Shown here one piece after another: positions 17,754-27,300 of a stretch of 64,000 bases of DNA. Each line of letters begins with the position of its first letter. Position 1 is the stretch's first letter. Position numbers and translations under genes: made by a program. Source of the stretch: Panacibacter ginsenosidivorans (GTDB lineage: Bacteria > Bacteroidota > Bacteroidia > Chitinophagales > Chitinophagaceae); the NCBI RefSeq assembly GCF_007971225.1, contig NZ_CP042435.1:310001-374000 (forward strand). The letters run 5' to 3'. The notes under the pieces were generated by a model. It was not told the origin of the DNA. It saw nothing but the letters and a program-made list of their open reading frames with translations, and did not search any database.

Positions 17754-18293
17754 CTATTTTAAAAATTCCAGTCTTTGTTCGGACAATTTATACAATACAA
17801 TCCCTGCAGCTACAGAAATATTCAGTGAATGTTTCATACCCAACTGTGGTATTTCTATACAACCATCACAAAGTTTTATAACGTCACTATTCACACCTTC
17901 CACTTCATTACCAAATACAACAGCCAGTTTCTCTTCTTGTTCAGCAGTAAATTTTTCTAATGAAATACTTCCTTCTGCCTGTTCAATAGCAAAAACTTTA
18001 TACCCTCTTTCTTTTAACTGCCGGACCGCTTCCATTGTAGTTGAGAAATGAATCCAATCAACCGTTTCTGTTGCACCCAATGCTGTTTTATGAATATCCC
18101 TGTGTGGTGGTTGTGCTGTATAACCGCATAAACAAATGCCCTCCAGTAAAAATGCATCTGCTGTTCTGAACACACTTCCTACATTATGCATACTGCGAAT
18201 ATTATCTAATACTGCAATGATCGTATTTTTCTTCGCCGCCTTAAATTCTTCTACTGATTTACGGCTCAGTTCATCCATGCTCAGTTTACGCAT
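17754..18293 (-). CDS. TrmH/SpoU-family RNA 2'-O-methyltransferase
   Basis: Transfers methyl from SAM to a ribose of tRNA or rRNA. The three SPOUT motifs are visible: NIRSMHNVGSVFRTADA, VVFGNEVEGV and IPQLGMKHSLNISVAAGI, which forms the trefoil knot. I place the start at 18293 (MRKLSMDELSRKS) rather than the upstream ATG at 18308, because the five extra residues would be encoded within a GC-rich palindromic repeat. The position modified is not predictable. It is co-directional with the UbiA gene, five bases apart. Confidence 0.9.
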   Translation of the reverse strand: MRKLSMDELSRKSVEEFKAAKKNTIIAVLDNIRSMHNVGSVFRTADAFLLEGICLCGYTAQPPHRDIHKTALGATETVDWIHFSTTMEAVRQLKERGYKVFAIEQAEGSISLEKFTAEQEEKLAVVFGNEVEGVNSDVIKLCDGCIEIPQLGMKHSLNISVAAGIVLYKLSEQRLEFLK

Positions 18294-18300
18294 TATAGAA

Positions 18301-18326
18301 GCCCCCATCCCCTAAAGGGGTGTTTA
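18301..18326. repeat. GC-rich palindromic intergenic repeat (CCCCTAAAGGGG type)
   Basis: The sequence GCCCCCATCCCCTAAAGGGGTGTTT contains a CCCCT/AGGGG stem. Related copies lie at 61666-61690 and 63549-63582. Short palindromes of this kind are frequent in Bacteroidota genomes. Confidence 0.65.
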
Positions 18327-18395
18327 AAACCGCAAAGATAGTTGTGAGTTTTTAAATCAGCGTTGGGTTTGAATATGCTTCATATAGAATAAAGC

Positions 18396-18455
18396 GTACA
18401 AGAGTGCGACGCAACGGCAGCTTAATTATTAATTTTACGCCGGGCTAATAAAAAT
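18396..18455 (+). repeat. Dispersed intergenic element copy 9
   Basis: The head (18396-18415) matches consensus, the middle is GGCAGCTTAATTATT, and the tail is GCCGGGCTAATAAAAAT. It ends eight bases before the ElaA start codon. Confidence 0.92.
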
Positions 18456-18463
18456 TGTCAGCT

Positions 18464-18916
18464 ATGATTTATTGGAAATGCAAGCCATTCCGTGATCTTA
18501 CTGTATTTGAACTCTATGCTATTTTACGTTTACGCAGCGAGATTTTTGTGGTAGAGCAAAATTGTGTGTTTCTTGATATGGATAATAAAGACCAGCATTG
18601 CTATCATCTATGCGGATGGGATGGGGATGTGCCGGCGGCTTATGTAAGATTAGTTCCGCCCGGGATTTCTTATACAGAACCTTCCATTGGCAGGGTAGTT
18701 ACAAATGCTGGTTACCGTAAAAGCGGTACCGGCCGTGTACTTATGCAAAAGGCCATCGAACACTGCGGATTGCTTTTTGGTAAGACAAGAATAAAAATTG
18801 GTGCACAGTTATACCTGAAGAAATTCTATGAATCATTGGGCTTTGTTCAATGCAGCGATATTTACCTGGAAGATGATATTGAACATATTGAAATGATTTT
18901 TGAGCCTGTTGAATAA
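18464..18916 (+). CDS. ElaA-type GNAT N-acetyltransferase
   Basis: Small acyl-CoA-dependent acetyltransferase. The ElaA signature is present at the N-terminus (FELYAILRLRSEIFVVEQNC, then DMDNKDQHCYHL), followed by the acetyl-CoA loop region RKSGTGRVLM and the C-terminal YESLGF motif. I use the ATG at 18464 (MIYWKCKPF), matching the family start. An upstream TTG at 18455 would extend into the dispersed element. Substrate of the family is uncertain. Confidence 0.9.
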   Translation: MIYWKCKPFRDLTVFELYAILRLRSEIFVVEQNCVFLDMDNKDQHCYHLCGWDGDVPAAYVRLVPPGISYTEPSIGRVVTNAGYRKSGTGRVLMQKAIEHCGLLFGKTRIKIGAQLYLKKFYESLGFVQCSDIYLEDDIEHIEMIFEPVE

Positions 18917-18977
18917 TTTATACGAGAATTAATACGTTTATAGAGCACAACCAATTAAAACATACTATTTTGCACGT

Positions 18978-19913
18978 ATGCACGGACTGTGTAAAAAAAT
19001 ACTAACTGCTATTAGTTTCCTTTTGCTTACGTCAGCCTATACCTTTTCTCAAAAAACGTATGATTTGGATGGGTTAAGAGACTTAACCAATTACTGGGAA
19101 ATTGATGTTTCTGTAGGAGCCAACCAATTCCTGGGAGATTTAGGTGGTAATAAAGGCATTGGCCGCGACGGCCTTAAGGATTATATGTTTGATGTAAACA
19201 GGATATTGGCAGGGGCATCCTGTACGTACAATATCAACAATTATTCGGCAGTAAATCTGGGTATTAATTTTGCCATGATTACCGGTGCAGACAGCCTTAT
19301 AAATAATACCGGCGACATGGAGCGTTGGCGTTACTGGCGCAATCTTAGTTTTAAATCGAATGTAATAGAAGCTACCGGAACTTATACCTGGTATCCTATT
19401 ATGCACCTTTACCATAACAGGATGGAGCTTTTCAGATTCAACCCATATATAAGTGCAGGTCTTGGTGTGATGCATTTCAATCCTAAAGCTAATTTGGATG
19501 GTCATTGGTATGCTTTACAACCACTCAGACTCGAAGGCGAAGGGTTTCAGGAGTATCCAGACAGAAAGCCGTATGCACGTACCGTTTTATTCATTCCGAT
19601 CAATGTTGGTGTAAAATATTATTTTAATAACCGCTTTGGCTTATCTGCAGGCTGGATGATACGTAAGACCTTTACGGATTATATGGATGATATCAGCACT
19701 ACTTATATAGATCCTACCTTATTCGATAAATATTTCACGCCTGAAAAAGCTGCAGTTGCAAAACAATTATACGCCAGATCCAGAAAACCGGAGAAGGTTA
19801 GACCAGATATTCTTAAAGCTGATAATACAGATAAAGACAGCTACACCACTTTTTATCTCAGGCTTAGTATCAGGCTCGATAAGAAATTATACATCTACTA
19901 TCCCAAATTATAA
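18978..19913 (+). CDS. DUF6089-like outer-membrane beta-barrel protein
   Basis: A 311-residue protein with a signal peptide (about 1-25, cleaved near TFSQ). The mature start (YWEIDVSVGANQFLGDLGGNKG) is the hallmark I associate with DUF6089-type barrels of Bacteroidota. Many amphipathic strands follow, and the protein ends in an aromatic-rich strand (FYLRLSIRLDKKLYIYYPKL). A role in the outer membrane is likely, and function is unknown. It stands alone between ElaA and the convergent uvrA. Confidence 0.75.
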   Translation: MHGLCKKILTAISFLLLTSAYTFSQKTYDLDGLRDLTNYWEIDVSVGANQFLGDLGGNKGIGRDGLKDYMFDVNRILAGASCTYNINNYSAVNLGINFAMITGADSLINNTGDMERWRYWRNLSFKSNVIEATGTYTWYPIMHLYHNRMELFRFNPYISAGLGVMHFNPKANLDGHWYALQPLRLEGEGFQEYPDRKPYARTVLFIPINVGVKYYFNNRFGLSAGWMIRKTFTDYMDDISTTYIDPTLFDKYFTPEKAAVAKQLYARSRKPEKVRPDILKADNTDKDSYTTFYLRLSIRLDKKLYIYYPKL

Positions 19914-19920
19914 TTCCTTT

Positions 19921-19981
19921 TATTTTTTTTAGCCCGCCTGCACACAAAATATGGAGCTTTTGTTGCGTCGCACTCTTGTAC
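19921..19981 (-). repeat. Dispersed intergenic element copy 10
   Basis: Minus-strand head (19962-19981) with the AAAAGCTCCAT middle and the tail GGCGGGCTAAAAAAAATA. The T-run on the plus strand begins about eight bases after the barrel stop codon. Confidence 0.92.
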
Positions 19982-20017
19982 TTTAGTAAATATATGGAGC
20001 TGTGTTTGGAATGAAAT

Positions 20018-22891
20018 TTATTTCAATTCTAATTTCAAAAATCTCGCCGTATGACTTTCTTTATTATTGATCATTTCTTCCGGTGTGCCTTCAAATAAAA
20101 TTCTGCCACCCCCATCGCCACCTTCAGGACCAAGATCTATAATATGATCGGCTACTTTTATCACGTCAAGATTGTGTTCAATTACTAGCACAGTATTACC
20201 ACGATCGACAAGTTTATTCAATACATCAAGCAAATGCTGTATATCCTGGAAATGTAATCCTGTAGTGGGTTCATCAAGAATATAAAATGTTTTACCGGTA
20301 TCTTTTTTCGCAAGCTCTGTTGCAAGCTTTACACGTTGCGCCTCGCCACCACTCAATGTTACAGCAGATTGACCAAGCGTTATATAACCAAGCCCAACAT
20401 CCTGTAACACTTTTATTTTACGATAGAGATAATGTACGGGCTGAAAAAATTCACAGGCTTCATCGACCGTCATGTTCAGTACATCGCTGATAGATTTTCC
20501 TTTATAACGGATCTCTAAGGTTTCGCGGTTATAACGTTTGCCATTGCATTTTTCGCAGTGCACATATACGTCTGGTAAGAAATTCATTTCAATCACACGC
20601 ATGCCACTGCCTTCACAAACTTCGCATCTGCCACTTTTTACATTAAATGAAAAACGGCCAGCATTATAACCTCGGATCTTTGCTTCAGGAACAGATGCAT
20701 ATAAAGTTCTTATCTCCGTAAAGAACCCACAATAAGTAGCGGGATTACTGCGTGGTGTTCGACCAATAGGACTCTGGTCTATTTCAATTACTTTATCAAG
20801 ATGTTCCAAACCTTTTACACTTTTATACTCCATAACAGCATAACGTGAATTATAAGCATGCTTGGCCAGCAATGGATAAAGCGTTTCATTGATCAATGTT
20901 GATTTACCACTCCCACTGACTCCCGTAACCACGATGAATTTAGCTAATGGAAATTTCACAGAAACATCTTTAAGATTATTACCCTTTGCGCCTTTTAGTT
21001 CAAGTGTTTTGCCATTGCCTTTTCTTCTTTCTTTAGGCACTGCAATACTTTTCTTACCACTTAAATATTGTGATGTTTCTGAATTCGATTGCATCACTTC
21101 TTTCGGTGTTCCTGCTGCAACGATCTCACCGCCATGTTTACCGGCTTTAGGACCAATATCCACAAGATAATCTGATGCCATCATGATGTCCTTATCATGC
21201 TCAACAACTAATACACTGTTACCAATATCGCGAAGATTTTGTAATGCTGTTATCAAACGATGATTATCTCTTTGATGCAATCCAATAGAAGGTTCATCAA
21301 GAATATAAGTAATGCCCTGCAATTGTGATCCTATTTGGGTTGCAAGTCTTATGCGCTGACTTTCGCCGCCACTCAATGTTCTTGATGGACGATTAACAGA
21401 AAGATAAGTCAACCCAACATCTAATAAGAATTGTAACCGCTCTCTTATTTCTTTAAGAACATCTTTTGCAATGGTGTTCTGTTTATTGCTCAACCTTTTT
21501 TCGATTCCATTGAACCAGATCATCAGTTTATCAAGATTCATTTCACTCAACTCAGAAATATTCTTTTCATCTATTTTAAACCACAAACTTTCTTTCTTTA
21601 GTCTTGCGCCGTTACAAGTTGGACAATTTTTCAATATCATGTATTTCTGCACCCACTCTCTCAGCACCTCTGTACTGTAAGAAGAAGAGAACCACCTTTT
21701 AAGCATAGGGATAATGCCTTCATAACTTCCTGTATATTCATGTGGAACAGTTTCGTCATCCGTGTCTACTTCTAATGAAGCATTAATATTTTTATCGCCA
21801 AACAAAAGCAGGTCTAATTGTTCTTTTGGTAAGTCTCTTATTGGTACATCTAATCTTATCTTATACTTTTTTGCAAATGCCACCACCTGTTGAAATACAC
21901 TTGCATCTCTCTCTTCTCCCAAAGGCACAATACCACCTTCTCTTACCGTTTTAGATTGATCTGGTAAAACTTCATTCATATCTATGGTAAATACGCTTCC
22001 CAGGCCTTTGCAGGTTGGACAGGCACCATAGGGAGAGTTAAATGAGAACGCGTTAGGTGATGGCTCCTCATAACTAATGCCTGTATCGAGGCACATTAGT
22101 TGTTTTGAATATTGCACCACATTATCATCCTCATTCACCAGCAAAAACATCAGGTCTTTTCCCATTTTTAAAGTCTGCTGTACACTCTGACTGATGCGTA
22201 CTTTAAATTCCTGTTCAACTTTCAAGCGGTCGATTACAACTTCAATATCATGAATCTTATAACGGTCAACCTGCATACGGGCTGTAATATCTTTCACTTC
22301 ACCATCCACACGCACTTTTACAAAACCTTTCTTTCGAATGTCTTCAAACAATTCACGGTAATGACCTTTGCGACCACGCACCAACGGGGCAAGTAATGTT
22401 ATTTTTTTGCCTTTGAATTTCTGAAAAATATTTTCTACAATTTCCTCTTCACTAAACTTCACCATTTTCTTTCCGGTGTTGTAGCTATATGCTTCTCCTA
22501 TTCTTGCATATAACAAACGCAAAAAATCATACACTTCTGTAACTGTGCCAACAGTGGACCGGGGATTTTTATTAGTGGTTTTTTGCTCAATAGAAATCAC
22601 CGGAGATAAACCTGTTATCTTATCTACATCCGGCCTTTCCATATCTCCAATGAATTGTCTTGCATACGCACTAAAGCTTTCCATGTAGCGACGCTGCCCT
22701 TCATTGAAAATGGTATCAAAAGCCAACGAAGATTTTCCGCTGCCGCTAACACCTGTAAAAACAACCAGCTTATTTTTGGGAATAGTGATGTCAATGTTTT
22801 TCAGGTTATGTTCTCTTGCGCCAATCACTTCAATCACTTCTTCATGCCGCACACCAATTGTTGCAGCTGTTTCAACTTTCTTTTTCGCCAT
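20018..22891 (-). CDS. uvrA: Excinuclease ABC subunit A
   Basis: DNA-damage recognition ATPase of nucleotide excision repair, acting with UvrB and UvrC. The 957-residue protein has the full duplicated ABC layout: Walker A GVSGSGKSSLAFDTIF near residue 48, zinc-finger CPTCKGLG, signature LSGGESQRIRLATQIGSQL, second Walker A GVSGSGKSTLINETL, second zinc finger (CEVCEGSGMR ... CEKCNGKRY), second signature LSGGEAQRVKLATEL and Walker B DEPTTGLHF. No truncation is seen. It is monocistronic, flanked by dispersed elements on both sides. uvrB and uvrC are not in the window. Confidence 0.98.
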   Translation of the reverse strand: MAKKKVETAATIGVRHEEVIEVIGAREHNLKNIDITIPKNKLVVFTGVSGSGKSSLAFDTIFNEGQRRYMESFSAYARQFIGDMERPDVDKITGLSPVISIEQKTTNKNPRSTVGTVTEVYDFLRLLYARIGEAYSYNTGKKMVKFSEEEIVENIFQKFKGKKITLLAPLVRGRKGHYRELFEDIRKKGFVKVRVDGEVKDITARMQVDRYKIHDIEVVIDRLKVEQEFKVRISQSVQQTLKMGKDLMFLLVNEDDNVVQYSKQLMCLDTGISYEEPSPNAFSFNSPYGACPTCKGLGSVFTIDMNEVLPDQSKTVREGGIVPLGEERDASVFQQVVAFAKKYKIRLDVPIRDLPKEQLDLLLFGDKNINASLEVDTDDETVPHEYTGSYEGIIPMLKRWFSSSYSTEVLREWVQKYMILKNCPTCNGARLKKESLWFKIDEKNISELSEMNLDKLMIWFNGIEKRLSNKQNTIAKDVLKEIRERLQFLLDVGLTYLSVNRPSRTLSGGESQRIRLATQIGSQLQGITYILDEPSIGLHQRDNHRLITALQNLRDIGNSVLVVEHDKDIMMASDYLVDIGPKAGKHGGEIVAAGTPKEVMQSNSETSQYLSGKKSIAVPKERRKGNGKTLELKGAKGNNLKDVSVKFPLAKFIVVTGVSGSGKSTLINETLYPLLAKHAYNSRYAVMEYKSVKGLEHLDKVIEIDQSPIGRTPRSNPATYCGFFTEIRTLYASVPEAKIRGYNAGRFSFNVKSGRCEVCEGSGMRVIEMNFLPDVYVHCEKCNGKRYNRETLEIRYKGKSISDVLNMTVDEACEFFQPVHYLYRKIKVLQDVGLGYITLGQSAVTLSGGEAQRVKLATELAKKDTGKTFYILDEPTTGLHFQDIQHLLDVLNKLVDRGNTVLVIEHNLDVIKVADHIIDLGPEGGDGGGRILFEGTPEEMINNKESHTARFLKLELK

Positions 22892-22942
22892 AATAGTTTG
22901 CTAAACGTCAAAATTAGCTAACTGGTTCTTAAAGACAAGGCT

Positions 22943-23002
22943 AATTTTTTGAACCTGGGCACAATGCTACTATTAAGCAACCGTTGCGTCGCACTCTTTT
23001 AC
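22943..23002 (-). repeat. Dispersed intergenic element copy 11
   Basis: Minus-strand head GTAAAAGAGTGCGACGCAAC (22983-23002), middle GGTTGCTTAATAG, tail CCCAGGTTCAAAAAATTAG. It lies upstream of uvrA. Confidence 0.9.
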
Positions 23003-23083
23003 TCCTGTGCTTGCTTCAACAAAAAAAGGCACCACCATTATTTAGCAGTGCTTGTTTTGACATAAAAATCTATCCCTTGATTT

Positions 23084-23437
23084 TTATTCCTTTAAAAATC
23101 TCAATAGAATACTATTGTCTTTTTGCTTTATTGTTACATAATATAAGCCCGGTTTTAGTTTCCCAACATTTACAGAATAACTTCCTGAACCTGATGAACG
23201 GCTTTGAAAAATAATTCTTCCATAAGATGATGAAACTGAAATCATATTTTTAACGGAAGGATCAAGACCTTCAATTTGCAGCACATCCCGTACAGGGTTT
23301 GGATATATTTTCACACCGGATGTTACAGAATAAGAGGCATTGACGTTTGTTGAACTGCTATCAGTTGTTTGAGCTAATAATTTATTGGATAAAATACAAC
23401 AAATAAAAAGAAAGCAGAGCAGGAAACTCTTCTTCAT
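23084..23437 (-). CDS. Mini-protein made of a signal peptide and a T9SS sorting domain
   Basis: A 117-residue protein whose first 23 residues are a signal peptide (MKKSFLLCFLFICCIL ... LLAQ). After a 20-residue Ser/Thr linker comes a complete type A T9SS sorting domain (KIYPNPVRDVLQIEG ... GLYYVTIKQKDN). There is no cargo between them. The ORF is intact, so it is either a functional stand-alone sorting domain, a tiny surface protein, or the residue of a deleted larger gene. No promoter or partner is evident. Confidence 0.8.
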   Translation of the reverse strand: MKKSFLLCFLFICCILSNKLLAQTTDSSSTNVNASYSVTSGVKIYPNPVRDVLQIEGLDPSVKNMISVSSSYGRIIFQSRSSGSGSYSVNVGKLKPGLYYVTIKQKDNSILLRFLKE

Positions 23438-23742
23438 AAGGGTACGTTTTTAAAAGTTTAAAGTACTTAGGCGGATTAAATTCAAGCTTTGTAAAATTAA
23501 AACTGAATTTTTATAATGGAATTTAAAAAATGCTATAATTCTTTTGCGTCTTTAAAACCTTATTAAGTAAATCGATCCTTATTTAAAAGTTCACTAAGTT
23601 GTTACGCATATATTTAAGTGTTGATTTAGTGATGAGCATATAGTTCACATCAGATCATTAAAGTGTTGCAGATGAAGTGTGCGACGCAAGGAATGATGCT
23701 ACAAGTTATATTGCCGGTAACAAAAAAATATAAACTCCTTTT
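23438..23742. other. 305-bp divergent spacer
   Basis: AT-rich. It holds dispersed element copy 12 at 23671-23730 and nothing else recognised. Confidence 0.55.
23671..23730 (+). repeat. Dispersed intergenic element copy 12
   Basis: The variant head GATGAAGTGTGCGACGCAAG (23671-23690) is followed by GAATGATGCTACAAG and the tail GCCGGTAACAAAAAAATA. It ends 12 bases before the next start codon. Confidence 0.9.
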
Positions 23743-24285
23743 ATGTTTTCTCTATTTGGTAAAAAAGACAAAATGCCTGCAATAAAGATTGCAGATCATG
23801 TTTGGGTGTCATCTAACGCAAAGATGAATGCATGCATAGATTTAGTAAAAGCAAAAACAGATGTAATCTTTATATGCTGGTTTGAAGAAACGCTACAGCA
23901 ACTGCAATCTTTTTTCGGGCAGCATGCTATAAATGCTGAAGTAATTATGTACCGGCAGGCATCAAAAGTATATATACATGAAAGGAAGATAATTTTTGCA
24001 GAACATTACCCACTTTCCCTGAAAGAGCAACAATTGTTTTTATCATTGGGATTGCAGGAAGCAATTGTTTACAGTGCACTTGATGAACCACTCTTTAAAT
24101 ATTTTGGTGGAGAAAATATAACTGTGTTGCTGACGAATTTAGGCATGCAGGAAAATGAATCTCTCGAGCATCCTATGATAGGTCGTGCACTTAAAAATGC
24201 ACAGAAGAAAATAGCAAAAGAGATTATAGCGGAACAAGCAGCAAGATCACAGCAGGATTGGTTTAGAAGCAATCTTGCTCATTGA
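23743..24285 (+). CDS. Conserved cytoplasmic protein of unknown function
   Basis: A 180-residue soluble protein beginning MFSLFGKKDKM. I cannot name a family. The middle (DVIFICWFEETLQQLQSFF, KVYIHERKIIFAEHYPL) alternates short strands and helices in a Rossmann-like way, and the C-terminus (IGRALKNAQKKIAKEI, then AARSQQDWFRSNL) has the flavour of SecA C-terminal helicase regions. That similarity is only a visual impression. No signal peptide or membrane segment is seen. It is a lone plus-strand gene ending at a bidirectional terminator. Confidence 0.65.
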   Translation: MFSLFGKKDKMPAIKIADHVWVSSNAKMNACIDLVKAKTDVIFICWFEETLQQLQSFFGQHAINAEVIMYRQASKVYIHERKIIFAEHYPLSLKEQQLFLSLGLQEAIVYSALDEPLFKYFGGENITVLLTNLGMQENESLEHPMIGRALKNAQKKIAKEIIAEQAARSQQDWFRSNLAH

Positions 24286-24315
24286 TATTTTTTATAGTCC
24301 ATTTCAAACAATAAA

Positions 24316-24339
24316 GCCATCGTGAGGAATCACGATGGC
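24316..24339. terminator. Bidirectional intrinsic terminator hairpin
   Basis: A perfect 10-bp stem GCCATCGTGA / TCACGATGGC with a GGAA loop lies between convergent genes. On the minus strand it is followed by TTTATT, serving the metalloprotease gene's far end. On the plus side the following T content is weak. Confidence 0.8.
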
Positions 24340-24363
24340 CCTGTTTAAAGATCAAGCTTAAAG

Positions 24364-27300
24364 TTAATATTTCACAAATTTTGTATTATAGATAATACTG
24401 CCTTCTTTAGTGATGACGGTTACAAAATAGCTGCCTGCGGTGAGCCTGCTTACATCGATCTTAGTGTTTGCTGCGCCTTTTTGCTGCATGATGGTTCTGC
24501 CGTATACATCCGCTATTTTGATGACAGATTGTTCCGGCATTTTTGTGGTTGCTATATTTATGATCGTGTGCGCCGGATTTGGATACACCTTCATGCCGCT
24601 TTTGCTTTGTTGTGCAATAAGCGATGATGCATCTTTACTGCTTGGGCCTGTGCCCTGAACGGCTCTTAAGGTGTAGCAGGTTGATGCATTGTATTCATTT
24701 GCATTGGCACCGGCTACTTTAATATAATGTGTGCCTTTGGCGACTGTGATTGTGATGCTTTCATTTGCTGTGCCGGTATTTATGGAACTGCCGGTGAACT
24801 TCTGATTGACATTATAAGTATAGATATTATAATCTGCAGGCAGATTGGTAAGTGTTACCGTTATAGGACCTGGTGCAGGGATAGTAAGTTTGTAATAATC
24901 CACATCGCCTGATGCATTGATGGTTCCATACACATCTGTACTGAATGGTATATCCACTGCTGTAGCAAAATTATTATTATTTGCAGTAGTATCGAATTTG
25001 CCGGGGCAGGTTGCACTTGTGGTAAATGAAGTAGTATTATAAGCACTGCTACCTGATGCGCATACAGCTTTTACACGCCATTCATAATTTGTCTCGCTTA
25101 GTAAACCGCTGACATTTACTGAAGTGGCTGTGGTACCTGAGGCTACATTAATCCAGTTTTGTGTATTGGTGGCACGGTATCCTGCTGTATAACCAAGTGC
25201 TCCGCTTACTGCAGTCCAATTGAAGGTGGCTGATGAAGCTGTAATATTGGTGGTAGTTAATGTTACCGGCACACCGCAACCTACTGCTATTAATGTGGTA
25301 AATTGTGCAGTAGTGTAATTGCTGGTATTGCCATATATACAGTTTGTTCTCACCCTCCAGTCGTAGGTGGTATTAGCATTTAAGCTGCTTAAGTTAACGG
25401 AAGTAGCCGTGGTGCCTGTTGCAGCATTGACCCAGTTGATTGATGCCGCATCTTTATAATCTATATCATAGCTTGCTGCTCCTGTTACGGCACTCCAGCT
25501 AATAGTCGCTGTTGATGAACTAATGGCTGATGATACAAGGCCTGATGGGTCATTACATACCGGTGTGGCGGTGGTGAACTGTGAGGTTGAATAAGCACTA
25601 CTACCTGATGCGCAATTCGTTTTCACTCTCCAGTCATAAACTGTGCTATAATTTAAACTGCTTAAGTCTACAGAGATAGCTGTAGTGCCTGTTGCCGCAT
25701 TGATCCAGCTACTTGATGCTGCATCTTTATAATCCACATCATAACTTGTTGCACCGGTTGCTGAACTCCAACTAATTGATGCTGATGAAGTGGTAATTGA
25801 AGACGCTGCAAGTCCTGACGGTGCTGTACTACACAATGTTGTAAACTGTGCACTGGTATATGTGGTGCTACCTGAAGAACAATTTGCTCTTATCCTGTAA
25901 TCATATCCTGAACCTGTAGTTAATCCACTTAGGTTTACAGATGTTGATGTTGTTGCTGTTGCTGCATTTGTCCAGGTGCCTGTTGATGTTAATTTGTAAT
26001 CGAAATCATAGCTTACCGCTCCAGAAGATGCAGACCAGCTTATAGTTGCTGAAGTATTGGTAATGGATGATGCTGATAAGCCTGTTGGAGCAATATCACA
26101 TAAAGTTGTAAACTGCGCGCCAGTGTAGGAAGTACTACCTGCAGCACAGTTAGCTCTTACCCTGTAATCATAAACTGAACCTGCTGTTAAGCTATTTAGG
26201 TTTACAGATGTTGATGTTGTTGCTGTTGCTGCATTTGTCCAGATACCTGTTGATGTTAATTTGTAATCCACATCATAGCTTACTGCACCTGTAGATGCAG
26301 ACCAGCTAATGGTTGCTGAATTATTTGTTACAGACGATGCAGATAAACCTGATGGTGCAACATTACACAATGTTGTAAATTGTTCGCTTGTATAAGATGT
26401 ACTGCCTGATGCACAGTTTGCTCTCACCCTGTAATCATATACTGTACCTGTTGATAATCCACTCAGGGTTACTGAAGTTGATGTTGTGGCTGTTGCTGCA
26501 TTTGTCCAGGTACCTGAAGAAGCTAACTTGTAATCCACAGTATAAGAAGAAGCGCCTGCAGAAGCTGTCCAACTGAGTATAGCACCTGAATTGGTAATGG
26601 AGGATGCAGACAGGCCTGATGGCGCAGCGCTACATAATGTTGTAAAATTTGTTCCGGATATATAAGCCGTGCTGCCAGATGAGCAATTAGCTCTTACTCT
26701 GAAATTATAAACAGAACTTGATACCAGGTTGGCTATGTCCACTGTTGTAGCAGTAGTTGCGTTTGCAGCCCTAGTCCAAATACTTGCTGAGCTTAATTTG
26801 TAATCAACTTTATAAGATGCTGCACCAGCTACGGCTGTCCAGCTAAGGGTTGCAGTTGAATTGGTAATATTTGATGATGTAAGGCCAGTTGGTGTAGCAC
26901 TACACAAACTGGTAAACTGTGCGGTTGCATAATCTCCATTATTTAATGGACAATTTGTTTTTACTCTAAAGTCGTAAAGAGTTCCTTGCATTAACCCTGT
27001 AATATTTACGCTTGTTGAAGTAGTGGCTGTTGCTGCATTTGTCCATGCACCGGAGGGGGATATTCTGTAATCTACATCATATGATGTAGCTCCGGTTACG
27101 GCTGTCCATCCGAGTGTAGCACTGCTATTAGTGATGGATGATGCTTTCAGCCCTATAGCTGTTCCACAGGAACCTACATAGAAATTCACATTTGATATAT
27201 CGTAAAAGATATTTCCTATTGCTTCTATTTTAATACGACAAGCGCCACTTGTTACATTTGGTACAGTAATCGCTTCAGTGCCGTCATTGGGTGTACTGGC

